NCBI GenBank assembly: GCA_043780595.1
Contig: JAYWCL010000154.1
Coordinates: 1 to 22,308 of the forward strand
DNA: 22,308 nt
Source: Limnoglobus sp043780595
Lineage (GTDB): Bacteria; Planctomycetota; Planctomycetia; Gemmatales; Gemmataceae
Direction: 5' to 3'
Numbering within the stretch: position 1 is the first letter of the stretch; each line of letters starts with the position of its first letter. Of this stretch, positions 7,063-15,294 are shown piece by piece. The position numbers and the translations under genes are program-made. Below the pieces are notes generated by a model. The model saw nothing but the letters and a program-made list of their open reading frames with translations, was not told the origin of the DNA and ran no database searches.

Positions 7063-9747
7063 ATGTCCCTGCGATTTGTTGCGACGATTCTGATCGTATG
7101 CGGTTCGTTCTCGTTCGTTCGCGCCGCCGAAGCGGATGGCGATTACGCGCGCGACATCCAGCCGATTTTGAAGGAGCGATGTTACGCCTGCCACGGGGCG
7201 CTCAAGCAGAAGGGCGGGCTGCGCGTCGATTCGGTCGGCGGACTTCTCAAAGACGGTGACAGCGGACCGGCAGTGGTTGCCAATAAACCCGCAGATAGTC
7301 CGATACTCGACCGAATCGCCGACCCCGACGCCGCGACGCGGATGCCCCCAGAAGGACCGGCGCTGACTCCGAAGCAGATCGCGAGCGTGAAAGCCTGGAT
7401 CGAACGCGGCGCGAAAGCCCCCGCGAACGATGCACCCGAAGAAGACCCGCGCAACCACTGGGCGTTCCAGCAACCGGTTCGGCCAAAAGTCGTTGGCACA
7501 CTCAACCCGATCGATGCGTTGTTGAACGCAGAGCGAGGGAAACGCGGGTTGACCGCTGCCGAACCGACCGACAAAGCGACGCTGTTACGCCGTGTATATC
7601 TGGATCTCACGGGGCTGCCGCCAACGTTAGAAGAACAGCGCGCATTTCAAATCGATACTGCGCCGGAAGCCTACGAACGGGTCGTCGATCGTCTGCTGGT
7701 GACCCCGCAATACGGCGAACGGTACGGTCGTCACTGGATGGATGTTTGGCGATATTCGGACTGGTACGGGCGGCGTTCGGCTCCCGATGTGCTCAACAGT
7801 TACGGGCAAATTTGGCGGTGGCGCGATTGGATCATTCGCGAACTCAACGGCGATCGCGGCTACGATTCGATGGTCCGCTCGATGCTGGCTGCCGATGAAA
7901 TGACGCCGACCGACGATGCGAACCTCGTCGCGACGGGCTTCGTCGTGCGGAACTTCTATCGCTGGAACTACAACAATTGGATGCGCGACAGTGTCGAACA
8001 TACGTCGAAGGCGTTTCTCGGCCTCACGTTCAATTGCTGCCATTGCCACGATCACAAGTACGATCCGATTTCGCAGGAAGACTACTTCCGCTTTCGAGCG
8101 ATCTTCGAGCCGTTAGAAATTCGCCACGACCGCTGGCCCGGCGAAGCCGATCCGGGCGTGTACCCCAAGTACAGCTACACGGCGGCGTATCCGCCAATCA
8201 AGAGCGGGATGGTTCGTGCCTACGACGAAAAACCCGATGCGCTCACGCACTTCTACACGGGTGGCGACGAGCGAAACAAAGTGAAGGACAAGCCGCCGAT
8301 TGCGCCCGGCATACCGAAATCGATCGTCGGGCCGAAGTTCGATTTGAAGGTGATCGACTTGCCGCCGGAGGCGTGGTATCCCGGACTGAAATCGTTCGTG
8401 CGCAAGGAGGAACTCGACAAGCGGGAAGTCGCAATTCGCGCCGCCGATGCCGCATTGAAGGCCGCCACCGATGCGACGATTCAGGCCGTCGCAGCCACGG
8501 GGATACCCGACGCGAAACTGTTCGGCGCGCTACCGGCAATGGTGATGGCGATGCCGCCGATCCGTGTGGCCCGCGCCGCCACTGCCGAGACTTTGCTGAA
8601 AGTGGCGCACGCGAAACGCCGTACGGCACAAACCGATCTCGTGCAATTGCAGGCACGCATCGCGGCCGACGACGTCATTCACCTGGGAGTGAAAGGCGAT
8701 GTCAAAGCGGTTTCCATTACTGCGAATTTAGCCGAACGCGAACATCGCCTTTCACTTGCACTCGTCGCGCAAGCGCAGGCGACGGAGACGAATGCGCCAA
8801 CGGCGGCATCGAACGCGCTCGCCGCATCGCGCGATCTGTTCCTGCCTCCGGCAACCGCGTATGTGCCGATCAGCCCGCAATACTCGAAGACGAGCAGCGG
8901 TCGGCGTGCGGCACTCGCCAACTGGATCACCAGCCCCGAGAACCCGTTGACTGCGCGGGTGGCCGCCAACCACATTTGGACGTGGCACTTCGGCCGACCG
9001 ATTGTCGCGACGCCGAGCAACTTCGGTCGCAATGGCAAGAAGCCCACGCACCCCGAACTCCTCGATTGGCTGGCCACCGAACTCGTACGAACCGGCTGGA
9101 AAATGAAGCCGATCCACCGCACAATCGTCACGTCGCAAGCGTACCGGATGCGATCGAGCGGTGGCGTTCCCGCGAATGCGAAGATCGACCCGGACAACGT
9201 GTTCCTCTGGCAGTTTCCGACGCTCCGCGTCGAAGCCGAAGTCGTTCGCGATAGTTTGCTTCACGTGGCGGGCGATCTCGACGTCGCGATCGGCGGCCCG
9301 GAACTTCCGCAAGATCAGGGACTGACATCGCGTCGTCGTAGCCTGTACTTTTCGCACCACGGCGAAGCCCGCATGGAGTTCCTCGAACTGTTCGACGTGG
9401 CGAACCCGTGCGATGCGTACGTTCGCTCGACATCGATTCTTCCGCAACAAGCCTTGGCGATGAGCAACAGCGACTTGGCACTCCGGCAATCGCGTATCTT
9501 GAGCGCGAAGTTGTGGAAAGCGACCGAAGCCGAGAAAGACCGCGAGGCCGCGTTCGTCGCGATGGCGTTCGAGCGGGTACTGAGCCGACCGGCGAAAGAC
9601 GCCGAGCGCAAGGCCGCCACCGCGTTCCTGACTCGGCAGCGCAAGCTCTTCGTCGAAAGCAAACTCGCCGCCGATCCTCACGAACGTTCCCGCGAAAACC
9701 TCATCCACGCATTGTTCAACCACAGCGACTTCGTTACCGTACGCTGA
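7063..9747 (+). CDS. PSCyt1/DUF1549/DUF1553 (PSD1) cytochrome-c-like exported protein
   Basis: An 894-residue exported protein of the family expanded in Planctomycetes. A signal peptide (residues 1-22, MSLRFVATILIVCGSFSFVRA) precedes a PSCyt1 domain with a haem-binding CYACH (40-44) and a downstream TRMPPEG that could supply the axial Met. DUF1549 follows (RRVYLDLTGLPPTLEE and onward), with a second CxxCH inside CCHCHDHKYDP (325-329). The C-terminal DUF1553 includes NPLTARVAANHIWTWHFGRP and HPELLDWLATELV. The start is supported by GAGGG eight bases upstream. The family is thought to act in the periplasm, possibly in redox steps tied to polysaccharide use, but the reaction is not established. 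The DUF1501 gene follows after 22 bp, as is usual for this pair. Confidence 0.95.
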   Translation: MSLRFVATILIVCGSFSFVRAAEADGDYARDIQPILKERCYACHGALKQKGGLRVDSVGGLLKDGDSGPAVVANKPADSPILDRIADPDAATRMPPEGPALTPKQIASVKAWIERGAKAPANDAPEEDPRNHWAFQQPVRPKVVGTLNPIDALLNAERGKRGLTAAEPTDKATLLRRVYLDLTGLPPTLEEQRAFQIDTAPEAYERVVDRLLVTPQYGERYGRHWMDVWRYSDWYGRRSAPDVLNSYGQIWRWRDWIIRELNGDRGYDSMVRSMLAADEMTPTDDANLVATGFVVRNFYRWNYNNWMRDSVEHTSKAFLGLTFNCCHCHDHKYDPISQEDYFRFRAIFEPLEIRHDRWPGEADPGVYPKYSYTAAYPPIKSGMVRAYDEKPDALTHFYTGGDERNKVKDKPPIAPGIPKSIVGPKFDLKVIDLPPEAWYPGLKSFVRKEELDKREVAIRAADAALKAATDATIQAVAATGIPDAKLFGALPAMVMAMPPIRVARAATAETLLKVAHAKRRTAQTDLVQLQARIAADDVIHLGVKGDVKAVSITANLAEREHRLSLALVAQAQATETNAPTAASNALAASRDLFLPPATAYVPISPQYSKTSSGRRAALANWITSPENPLTARVAANHIWTWHFGRPIVATPSNFGRNGKKPTHPELLDWLATELVRTGWKMKPIHRTIVTSQAYRMRSSGGVPANAKIDPDNVFLWQFPTLRVEAEVVRDSLLHVAGDLDVAIGGPELPQDQGLTSRRRSLYFSHHGEARMEFLELFDVANPCDAYVRSTSILPQQALAMSNSDLALRQSRILSAKLWKATEAEKDREAAFVAMAFERVLSRPAKDAERKAATAFLTRQRKLFVESKLAADPHERSRENLIHALFNHSDFVTVR

Positions 9748-9769
9748 AATCCACCGATCGGAGTGACCC

Positions 9770-11221
9770 ATGAAACGCCGCGAGTTTTTGGCGGATGTCG
9801 GCCTCGGGTTTACGGGGCTGGCACTCGGTGCGATGTTGCATCGCGACGGCGTGGTGCGCGCCGATGCCGAGTTGCCGCACCTCCTGCCCGATGGCAAACC
9901 GCACTTTGCACCGAAGGCGAAATCGGTGATCTGGGTATTCCTCTCGGGTGGGGTCAGTCACCTCGAAAGCTTCGACCCGAAGCCGGCGTTGAACAAGTAT
10001 GCGGGGAAGACGTTTTCCGATACGCCGCACGCCGACCCGCTGAAGTCGCCGCTGTTCGTGAAGCACTCGCGCGATGTCGTCGGGGGAACGCGACCGTACC
10101 CGAAGATTTTCCCGATGCAGGTCGGCTACAAGAAGCACGGCCACCTCGGCATGGAGGTCGCCGACTGGTGGCCGCACCTCGCCTCGACTTGCGACGACAT
10201 GGCATTCGTGCGTTCGATGTACACCACGGACAACGACCATAATGCCGAATTTCAGATGCACACGGGGCGGCACTTGCTCGACGAACAACAACCCGTTATC
10301 GGTTCGTGGGTGAATTACGGCCTCGGTACGCTCAACGAAAACCTGCCGCAATTCGTCTTCCTCGGGAAAGCGCAAGACCCGCGCGTGAAGAAGAACTTCG
10401 CGCCGGATTATCTCGGGCCGCGTTACGGTGGCGTCGAACTGTCGCTCGACCCGAAGGCCCCGCTGCCGTTTGCCGCACGGGGAGCAGGCGTTTTGCCGCA
10501 AGAGCAACAGAATCAGTTTGAGTTCGTGAACGAACTCAACGAACTCGCCGCGGTGGAGTACCCCGCCGACGAACAACTGCGGGCACGGATCAAGGCGTAT
10601 CAACTCGCGTTTAGGATGCAGAAAGCGGTGCCCGAGGTCTTGGACCTCAGCAAAGAAACCGCCGAGACGCACAAGCTGTACGGCATCGATAACCCGACGA
10701 CAGAAGTCTACGGGCGACGGTTGTTGGCCGCACGAAAGCTGGTGCAGGCGGGCACCCGCTTCGCGCTCGTGTACCTCAGCGATTTCGGCGAATGGGATTC
10801 GCACATGGACCTGAAAAACCTCCACGCACGCAGTGCGGGCCGCGTAGACAAGCCTCTCGCGGGACTGATTCGCGACTTGAAACGAACCGGACTGGATAAG
10901 GACGTGCTCGTCGTTTGCTGCACCGAATTCGGGCGAACACCGGGACTGGAAGTGCGCGACGCATACAAAGTGCCCACCGGGCGCGACCACCACCCGCACG
11001 GCTTCACCGTCTGGTTTTACGGTGCCGGTGTCAAACGCGGCATCATCCACGGCGCGACCGATGAGTTCGGCTTTCATGCCGTCGAACATCCGCACTACGT
11101 CACCGACATTCACGCCACGGTACTCGATCGCCTCGGACTCGACCCGCGACGCCTCGACATCCCCGGTCGCAAACGACTCGAAGTCGATTACGGCAAACCG
11201 ATTCGCGAAATTTGCACTTAA
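9770..11221 (+). CDS. DUF1501 protein, Tat-exported, sulfatase-like fold
   Basis: A 483-residue protein with a twin-arginine signal (MKRREFLADVGLGF..., with ALGAML hydrophobic core), implying export in folded form. Family hallmarks are SVIWVFLSGGVSHLESFDPKP near the N-terminus, VVCCTEFGRTPG, GRDHHPHGFTVWFYG and the C-terminal HYVTDIHATVLDRLGLD. DUF1501 belongs to the alkaline-phosphatase/sulfatase-like superfamily by fold; its substrate is unknown. GGAG lies about six to seven bases before the ATG. It sits 22 bp after the PSCyt1/PSD1 gene and 23 bp before the SMP-30-like gene, so the three are almost surely one operon. Confidence 0.95.
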   Translation: MKRREFLADVGLGFTGLALGAMLHRDGVVRADAELPHLLPDGKPHFAPKAKSVIWVFLSGGVSHLESFDPKPALNKYAGKTFSDTPHADPLKSPLFVKHSRDVVGGTRPYPKIFPMQVGYKKHGHLGMEVADWWPHLASTCDDMAFVRSMYTTDNDHNAEFQMHTGRHLLDEQQPVIGSWVNYGLGTLNENLPQFVFLGKAQDPRVKKNFAPDYLGPRYGGVELSLDPKAPLPFAARGAGVLPQEQQNQFEFVNELNELAAVEYPADEQLRARIKAYQLAFRMQKAVPEVLDLSKETAETHKLYGIDNPTTEVYGRRLLAARKLVQAGTRFALVYLSDFGEWDSHMDLKNLHARSAGRVDKPLAGLIRDLKRTGLDKDVLVVCCTEFGRTPGLEVRDAYKVPTGRDHHPHGFTVWFYGAGVKRGIIHGATDEFGFHAVEHPHYVTDIHATVLDRLGLDPRRLDIPGRKRLEVDYGKPIREICT

Positions 11222-11244
11222 GTCGTTCCCTAAAAGGACTCTCC

Positions 11245-12222
11245 ATGAACCGCATCGTTGCCGTGTGTTGTCTTCTCGTTGCGACGTCGGCGTTCGCCGA
11301 CGATCCAATCTTCGTCGCCGGTGCGAAACTCACCGTCGAGTCGGCAGCCGGTGCGGGTGGCGAAGGCCCTGCGTGGGATCCCGAACTCGGCTTGTTTAGT
11401 AGTGGAAATGGCCACATCAATCGGCTGAGCCGCGATGGCAAGAGTACGATTTTCCGCAAAGACGCGGGCACGAACGGTTTGCTGTTCGATCGCGATGGCA
11501 CATTGCTCGCCTGCGAACCCGAGCAACGGCGAATCACGCGCACATCGCGCGATGGCAAAGTCACCGTGCTGACCGATTCTTTCAACAACAAGAAGTACAA
11601 CCATACGAACGACCTCACACTCGATTCGCAAAACCGCATCTACTTTTCCGATCCGCGTTACGGCCCCCGCGACGACATGCAACAGCGCAACGACAAAAAC
11701 GAGACGTACGAAGGCGTCTACCGCGTCGATCCGAACGGCACCGTTGCCCGTGTGATCGGTCGCGAAGTCGAGCGTGCCAACGGCGTGCTGGTGTCGCCGG
11801 ACGACAAATATCTGTACGTCGCGGACAACAACAACGACCTTGGCGGCGCACGTAAGCTCTGGCGTTTCGACCTCAAACGCGATGGCAGCGTCGACCTCAA
11901 AAGCCAGAAGCTCCTCTACGACTGGGGCAAAGGGCGCGGCCCCGATGGCCTGAAGCAAGACGCAAAAGGACGACTCTACGTAGCAGGCGGGTTGAACAAA
12001 CCGAACCCGCCTTCGGAACCCGCCACCGACATAAAAGGCGGCATCTACGTGCTGAGCAACGAAGGCAAATTGCTCGATTTCTTGCCCGTACCGACCGACG
12101 AAGTGACGAATTGCGCCTTCGGCGGCGACGATCGGAAGTCGCTATACATCACGGGTGGCGGCACGCTGTACCGCATCCGCACCACGACCCCCGGCCACGT
12201 CGTGTGGCCCATCGCGAAGTAG
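11245..12222 (+). CDS. SMP-30/gluconolactonase/LRE-like exported protein
   Basis: A 325-residue protein with a signal peptide (MNRIVAVCCLLVATSAFA) and a six-bladed beta-propeller signature. Repeated blades such as LTLDSQNRIYFSDPRYGP, VLVSPDDKYLYVAD and KQDAKGRLYVAGG are visible. Expected metal ligands of the family have counterparts: Glu40 (GEGPAWDPE), an Asn in NHTNDLTL or ANGVLVSP, and the Asp in GPDGLKQD. Family members hydrolyse sugar lactones such as gluconolactone, so a periplasmic lactonase acting on a sugar oxidation product is plausible. The start follows AAGGA by seven to eight bases. It is the third gene of the PSCyt1-DUF1501 operon, which suggests a shared sugar-related role (inference). 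Confidence 0.9.
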   Translation: MNRIVAVCCLLVATSAFADDPIFVAGAKLTVESAAGAGGEGPAWDPELGLFSSGNGHINRLSRDGKSTIFRKDAGTNGLLFDRDGTLLACEPEQRRITRTSRDGKVTVLTDSFNNKKYNHTNDLTLDSQNRIYFSDPRYGPRDDMQQRNDKNETYEGVYRVDPNGTVARVIGREVERANGVLVSPDDKYLYVADNNNDLGGARKLWRFDLKRDGSVDLKSQKLLYDWGKGRGPDGLKQDAKGRLYVAGGLNKPNPPSEPATDIKGGIYVLSNEGKLLDFLPVPTDEVTNCAFGGDDRKSLYITGGGTLYRIRTTTPGHVVWPIAK

Positions 12223-12314
12223 TGGCGTTCGGCCTTTCGCGACTTGCCTTTCGCACACCTCCCGGTACTACTATTGTGAATTCCGTAACAATGCAACTAT
12301 CGCGTGGTGTTGCC

Positions 12315-13112
12315 ATGATGCTTCCGTTCCGCCGTCGATCGCTGGGGTTCACGCTCATCGAACTCCTCGTGGTGATCGCGATTATCGCCATCCTGATTGG
12401 GCTGTTGCTGCCTGCGGTGCAGAAGGTGCGTGCGGCAGCGCGGCGGGCGGAGTGCCAGAACAATCTGCGGCAAATCGGCCTTGCCGTTCATGGATATTAC
12501 GAAGCCACGAACGGGCAGTTTTTCCTCCACCACCCGTACGATGCCGATGTCGCTGCAAACACCGCACACACGAACTCGTTCGCGGAAATTTACTGGGAAG
12601 ACAAGCTGATGCCGTTCATCGGCGGTACCCAGGAATCCGACGAAAGCCTCTCGAAAAATGGCAACATCTTGCCGAGTGAAAAAATCTACCGCTGCCCGAT
12701 GGACTTCTCCGAACGCAAGCCATTCATCGACCCGGACACCGGCAGTATCGATGGCGTCGAGAACCGCACCAGCTACATCATGAACTCGCTGCTCAGTCAC
12801 AAGAGCCGACGCTATGGGCAATGGAATCTCATGCGGTTCGTGAATGAAGTCGGGTCGTCGCAGTTCGTTTGTTTTTCCGAACGCAACGCCGCCGCGTTCG
12901 ATGCCACGACCGGCGAAGATCCACGCCAAGACGACTACGATATTTGGCTCGGAACGGGCATCATCAAGCCGTGGATCGCGCACGAACGCCATATTACCGC
13001 GGCGAATTATCTCTACCTCGATGGCCACGTGGCGACGCTCAGATGGGACGATGTCGTCGTCGATATGTATCCGGACAAGCAGGTTCTCGACTACGACGCG
13101 AGCTACCCATGA
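12315..13112 (+). CDS. DUF1559 prepilin-like (type IV pilin/pseudopilin leader) protein
   Basis: A 265-residue protein of the DUF1559 family, present in many copies in Planctomycetes. The N-terminus shows a short basic leader (MMLPFRRRSLG) and the class III/type IV prepilin cleavage site G|FTLIELLVVIAII, followed by a hydrophobic helix and LLLPAVQKVRAAARR. The conserved C-terminal 'H.G...LYLDGHV' motif appears as ANYLYLDGHVATLRWDD near the end. ATGs at 12315 and 12318 give a leader of usual length; an ATG at 12291 would lengthen it by eight residues. Ribosome binding signals are weak for all. The gene ends in a four-base overlap with a lipoprotein gene, pointing to translational coupling. Confidence 0.93.
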   Translation: MMLPFRRRSLGFTLIELLVVIAIIAILIGLLLPAVQKVRAAARRAECQNNLRQIGLAVHGYYEATNGQFFLHHPYDADVAANTAHTNSFAEIYWEDKLMPFIGGTQESDESLSKNGNILPSEKIYRCPMDFSERKPFIDPDTGSIDGVENRTSYIMNSLLSHKSRRYGQWNLMRFVNEVGSSQFVCFSERNAAAFDATTGEDPRQDDYDIWLGTGIIKPWIAHERHITAANYLYLDGHVATLRWDDVVVDMYPDKQVLDYDASYP

Positions 13113-13525
13113 GCCGCGTACGCACGTCGATCATCGGGCTGGTATTCGTCGCCATCGCCGGTTGTGGTACGACACTCGATCCGTCAAGTGGAACCGGCGC
13201 GAAGGCCGCGACATTACGGTACTTACAGGCACTCATTCAGCACGATTACACGGAAGCCTACGCGGCAATCGCACCCGAATCGAAAGCGAAAATCACACCG
13301 GAGCCGTTCGCCAAATTCGCGAAGGAATACCTACGCGGACTTGGTTTTGAAGCGAAAACCGTACACGTTCACACGTGCGACGAGCACGGTGCCGAAGCGA
13401 TCGCCCACATCGTACTATCCGGAACCGGCAAGCACCGCCATCGCTTCAAGGACACCATCGTACTCCGCCGCGACGCGACCGGCTGGGCGGTCGTGCTTCC
13501 CGTCAAGTTCGGCAAATCGCGGTGA
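13109..13525 (+). CDS. Small putative lipoprotein
   Basis: A 138-residue protein beginning with a lipoprotein signal peptide (MSRVRTSIIGLVFVAIAG then Cys19, lipobox IAGC). The mature part (ATLRYLQALIQHDYTEAYAAIAPESK, then ATGWAVVLPVKF) resembles NTF2-like/DUF4878 'lumazine-binding-type' modules: helices, then strands ending in a Trp-containing strand. This fold assignment is tentative. Its ATG overlaps the DUF1559 stop (ATGA), so the two are very likely co-translated and may function together at the cell surface. Confidence 0.75.
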   Translation: MSRVRTSIIGLVFVAIAGCGTTLDPSSGTGAKAATLRYLQALIQHDYTEAYAAIAPESKAKITPEPFAKFAKEYLRGLGFEAKTVHVHTCDEHGAEAIAHIVLSGTGKHRHRFKDTIVLRRDATGWAVVLPVKFGKSR

Positions 13526-13539
13526 CCGACTGTCTCATA

Positions 13540-13568
13540 TTGTGCCACTTCGACAGATTTTATAAAAT
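13540..13568 (+). promoter_or_regulatory. Putative promoter of the ferritin-like gene
   Basis: TTGTGC (13540-13545) and TAAAAT (13563-13568) are spaced by 17 bp. The -10 lies inside a perfect 16-bp palindrome (13555-13570), as expected for a repressor-controlled promoter. Confidence 0.5.
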
Positions 13569-13570
13569 CT
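13555..13570. promoter_or_regulatory. Perfect 16-bp palindrome, candidate operator
   Basis: AGATTTTATAAAATCT is fully self-complementary and AT-rich, in contrast to its surroundings. It overlaps the proposed -10 of the ferritin-like gene. It does not resemble a canonical Fur box. A dimeric regulator site is an inference. Confidence 0.55.
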
Positions 13571-13587
13571 CAGAATACCATTCTGAG
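13569..13587 (+). promoter_or_regulatory. Hairpin overlapping the ribosome binding site of the ferritin-like gene
   Basis: CTCAGAAT and ATTCTGAG form an 8-bp perfect stem with the 3-base loop ACC. The right arm covers the first bases of the Shine-Dalgarno GAGGG (13585-13589), eight bases before the ATG. It could reduce translation unless opened. Confidence 0.55.
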
Positions 13588-13597
13588 GGCCTTCGCC

Positions 13598-15031
13598 ATG
13601 ACTGAACCGACGCCGCTTGCCAACTACCAGTCGTATAAGAACCTGCCGCCACTTGCTGGGTTGTGTTCAATTGAGGATGCGATTCAACCGGGGTTGTCGG
13701 TCGAGGAATGCGTGCGGCGCTTGAAGCGATTCCACTATTGTTTCGTGCGATTGCACCAGATTTTGACGGCACGAATTACGGCGGAGCCGATCTACGAACT
13801 GAAGATGGCGTACTCGCACCATGCCTATTTGTGTGCGGAACACGTGACGGCACTGCGGCAGCGCATCTCCGAGATGCGCGAACCGCCGCTCGGTCTGGAA
13901 GTTGTGCCGCACCCGGCGCTCGAAGCATTTTTCGACGAAATTCGCAACGCGCCCAGTACCGAAGAGATCCTGTTCGGCATCTACTCGCGGGCCGTACCGG
14001 CACTCCTCGAAGCCTGCGAACGCTACATTCGGGATACGCACCCACTCGCCGATGCACCGTCGCGGCGCATATTGCGGTTCGCGCGGCTCGAATTGTGCGA
14101 CCTCATCGAATTCGGCCAACCCGCCGTCGTCGAGTTGCCGATCGCGAACTCGACTGCTTGGAACACTTTGCTCGAAAATCTTCTCGAAATCGCGGGCGGC
14201 GTCGATGGCAGGAATCCCGTCGATGAGCCGAACCTTCCACGTATCTATTCGAATAGTACCTACACTTACGACCCGATACCGAAACGCGATGAGCGATTCC
14301 AGGATTTGTGGAACCAAGGCGTGAATGCGGAGGCATTCCTGTATTCCAAGGCGTATCCGCCGAACGCCAAGGCACTGATGATGATGTACAAGCGCATTCG
14401 CGAAATTGATGTGCCCGAGATGATGGCGAGCATCATCGTGCAGACCCCCGGCAAGCCGTGGAATTACTACCGCGATATGTCGCGCCAACTCTGGGACGAA
14501 GCCCGCCACGCGATGATGGGCGAAGTCGGCTTCGTGGCACTCGGCGTCGACTGGACGCAAGCCCGCATCACGTACAACTGGTCGTACCGGTTGAACACCG
14601 AATGCACCCCGCAAGAGCGCCACGCGGTGCTGTTCTTCATCGAGCAGGGACTGATGCCAAAGAGCGGAAAACGTTACGAATACGAGGTGGCGCACGAATC
14701 GGGCGTGCCGATCATGGGCACGATTCAAGACTTCGACTGGGCAGACGAAGTGCTGCACAGCCAGATCGGGCGGCAGTGGCTGGTGCCCGAATATGGCGGG
14801 CTACTACCCGCAATGAAGTACGGCGACGAATGCTGGAGCCGCATCCTCAGCAATTGGGCGACGGTCAAGGAGAAGGGCCTCACCGCGCACGAAAATTGGT
14901 GGCCCGGAATCTACAAGCAAGCCTGTATCGCCGCAAAACGGTTGCCCGACCCACAAGTGTTAGATTTTGCCGAAACCTACGAAGCGAAGCGCGCCGACAT
15001 CCATCGCGGCGGATTAGTCGGCGGCGAGTGA
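13598..15031 (+). CDS. Large ferritin-like (candidate di-iron) protein
   Basis: A 477-residue cytoplasmic protein without signal peptide. The C-terminal half shows the full ligand pattern of a four-helix di-iron site: E274 (VPEMMASII), E301xxH304 (DEARHAMMGE), E349 (LFFIEQG) and E384xxH387 (ADEVLHSQIG). The N-terminal half is also helical and acidic, with E67 and E81-H82, and may be a degenerate second bundle. DUF455 and other large ferritin-like families show a similar layout, but I do not recognise a named enzyme. Oxidase, oxygenase or iron-handling roles are all possible. The start is supported by GAGGG. The leader holds a palindrome and a hairpin, suggesting regulated expression. It appears monocistronic. 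Confidence 0.8.
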   Translation: MTEPTPLANYQSYKNLPPLAGLCSIEDAIQPGLSVEECVRRLKRFHYCFVRLHQILTARITAEPIYELKMAYSHHAYLCAEHVTALRQRISEMREPPLGLEVVPHPALEAFFDEIRNAPSTEEILFGIYSRAVPALLEACERYIRDTHPLADAPSRRILRFARLELCDLIEFGQPAVVELPIANSTAWNTLLENLLEIAGGVDGRNPVDEPNLPRIYSNSTYTYDPIPKRDERFQDLWNQGVNAEAFLYSKAYPPNAKALMMMYKRIREIDVPEMMASIIVQTPGKPWNYYRDMSRQLWDEARHAMMGEVGFVALGVDWTQARITYNWSYRLNTECTPQERHAVLFFIEQGLMPKSGKRYEYEVAHESGVPIMGTIQDFDWADEVLHSQIGRQWLVPEYGGLLPAMKYGDECWSRILSNWATVKEKGLTAHENWWPGIYKQACIAAKRLPDPQVLDFAETYEAKRADIHRGGLVGGE

Positions 15032-15089
15032 ACTCGAGAATTCAGGCCGATTTGAAGCGAACCAAGTCGAAAATGCTCGCATTTCGCAG

Positions 15090-15163
15090 TGCACCCGACA
15101 GGAGTTGAACCTGTAACCTTCGGCTTCGGAGGCCGACGCTCTATCCAATTGAGCTACGAGTGC
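15090..15163 (-). tRNA. tRNA-Arg (anticodon CCG)
   Basis: The minus strand folds into a cloverleaf. The acceptor is GCACTCG/CGGGTGC with one T-G pair and discriminator A, and the D arm is GCTC...GAGC. The anticodon stem is TCGGC/GCCGA with loop CTCCGAA (anticodon CCG), and the T arm is ACAGG-TTCAACT-CCTGT. CCA is not encoded. It reads CGG codons. Confidence 0.96.
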
Positions 15164-15171
15164 GTTCCAGA

Positions 15172-15200
15172 ACTATACCGTCGGTGATGGGGCATGACAA
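15172..15200 (-). promoter_or_regulatory. Promoter of tRNA-Arg
   Basis: On the minus strand TTGTCA (15195-15200) and TATAGT (15172-15177) are exactly 17 bp apart. Initiation would fall within a few bases of the mature tRNA 5' end. This is the best sigma-70-like promoter in the window. Confidence 0.7.
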
Positions 15201-15294
15201 GTCGATGCGGGGGTTGCCCTCGACTAGCGTTCTGCGTTTACTGTACCTTCAGAATCGTCGAACTTCCCATCGAGCGGTTGCGAGAGTACGTCCG

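Noticed and set aside
6862..7473. A 204-codon N-terminal extension of the BatA/VWA protein
   Set aside because: It runs antisense through the start of the PSCyt1 gene and does not resemble the family, whose normal N-terminus begins at 6861.
9734..11308. A 524-codon open frame on the minus strand opposite the DUF1501 gene
   Set aside because: It mirrors a well-recognised gene, has Arg/Val/His-rich composition with no domain, and is explained by high GC content and codon bias on the other strand.
13667..14758. A 363-codon minus-strand open frame opposite the ferritin-like gene
   Set aside because: The plus-strand frame has a ribosome binding site and clear ligand motifs; the opposite frame has neither.
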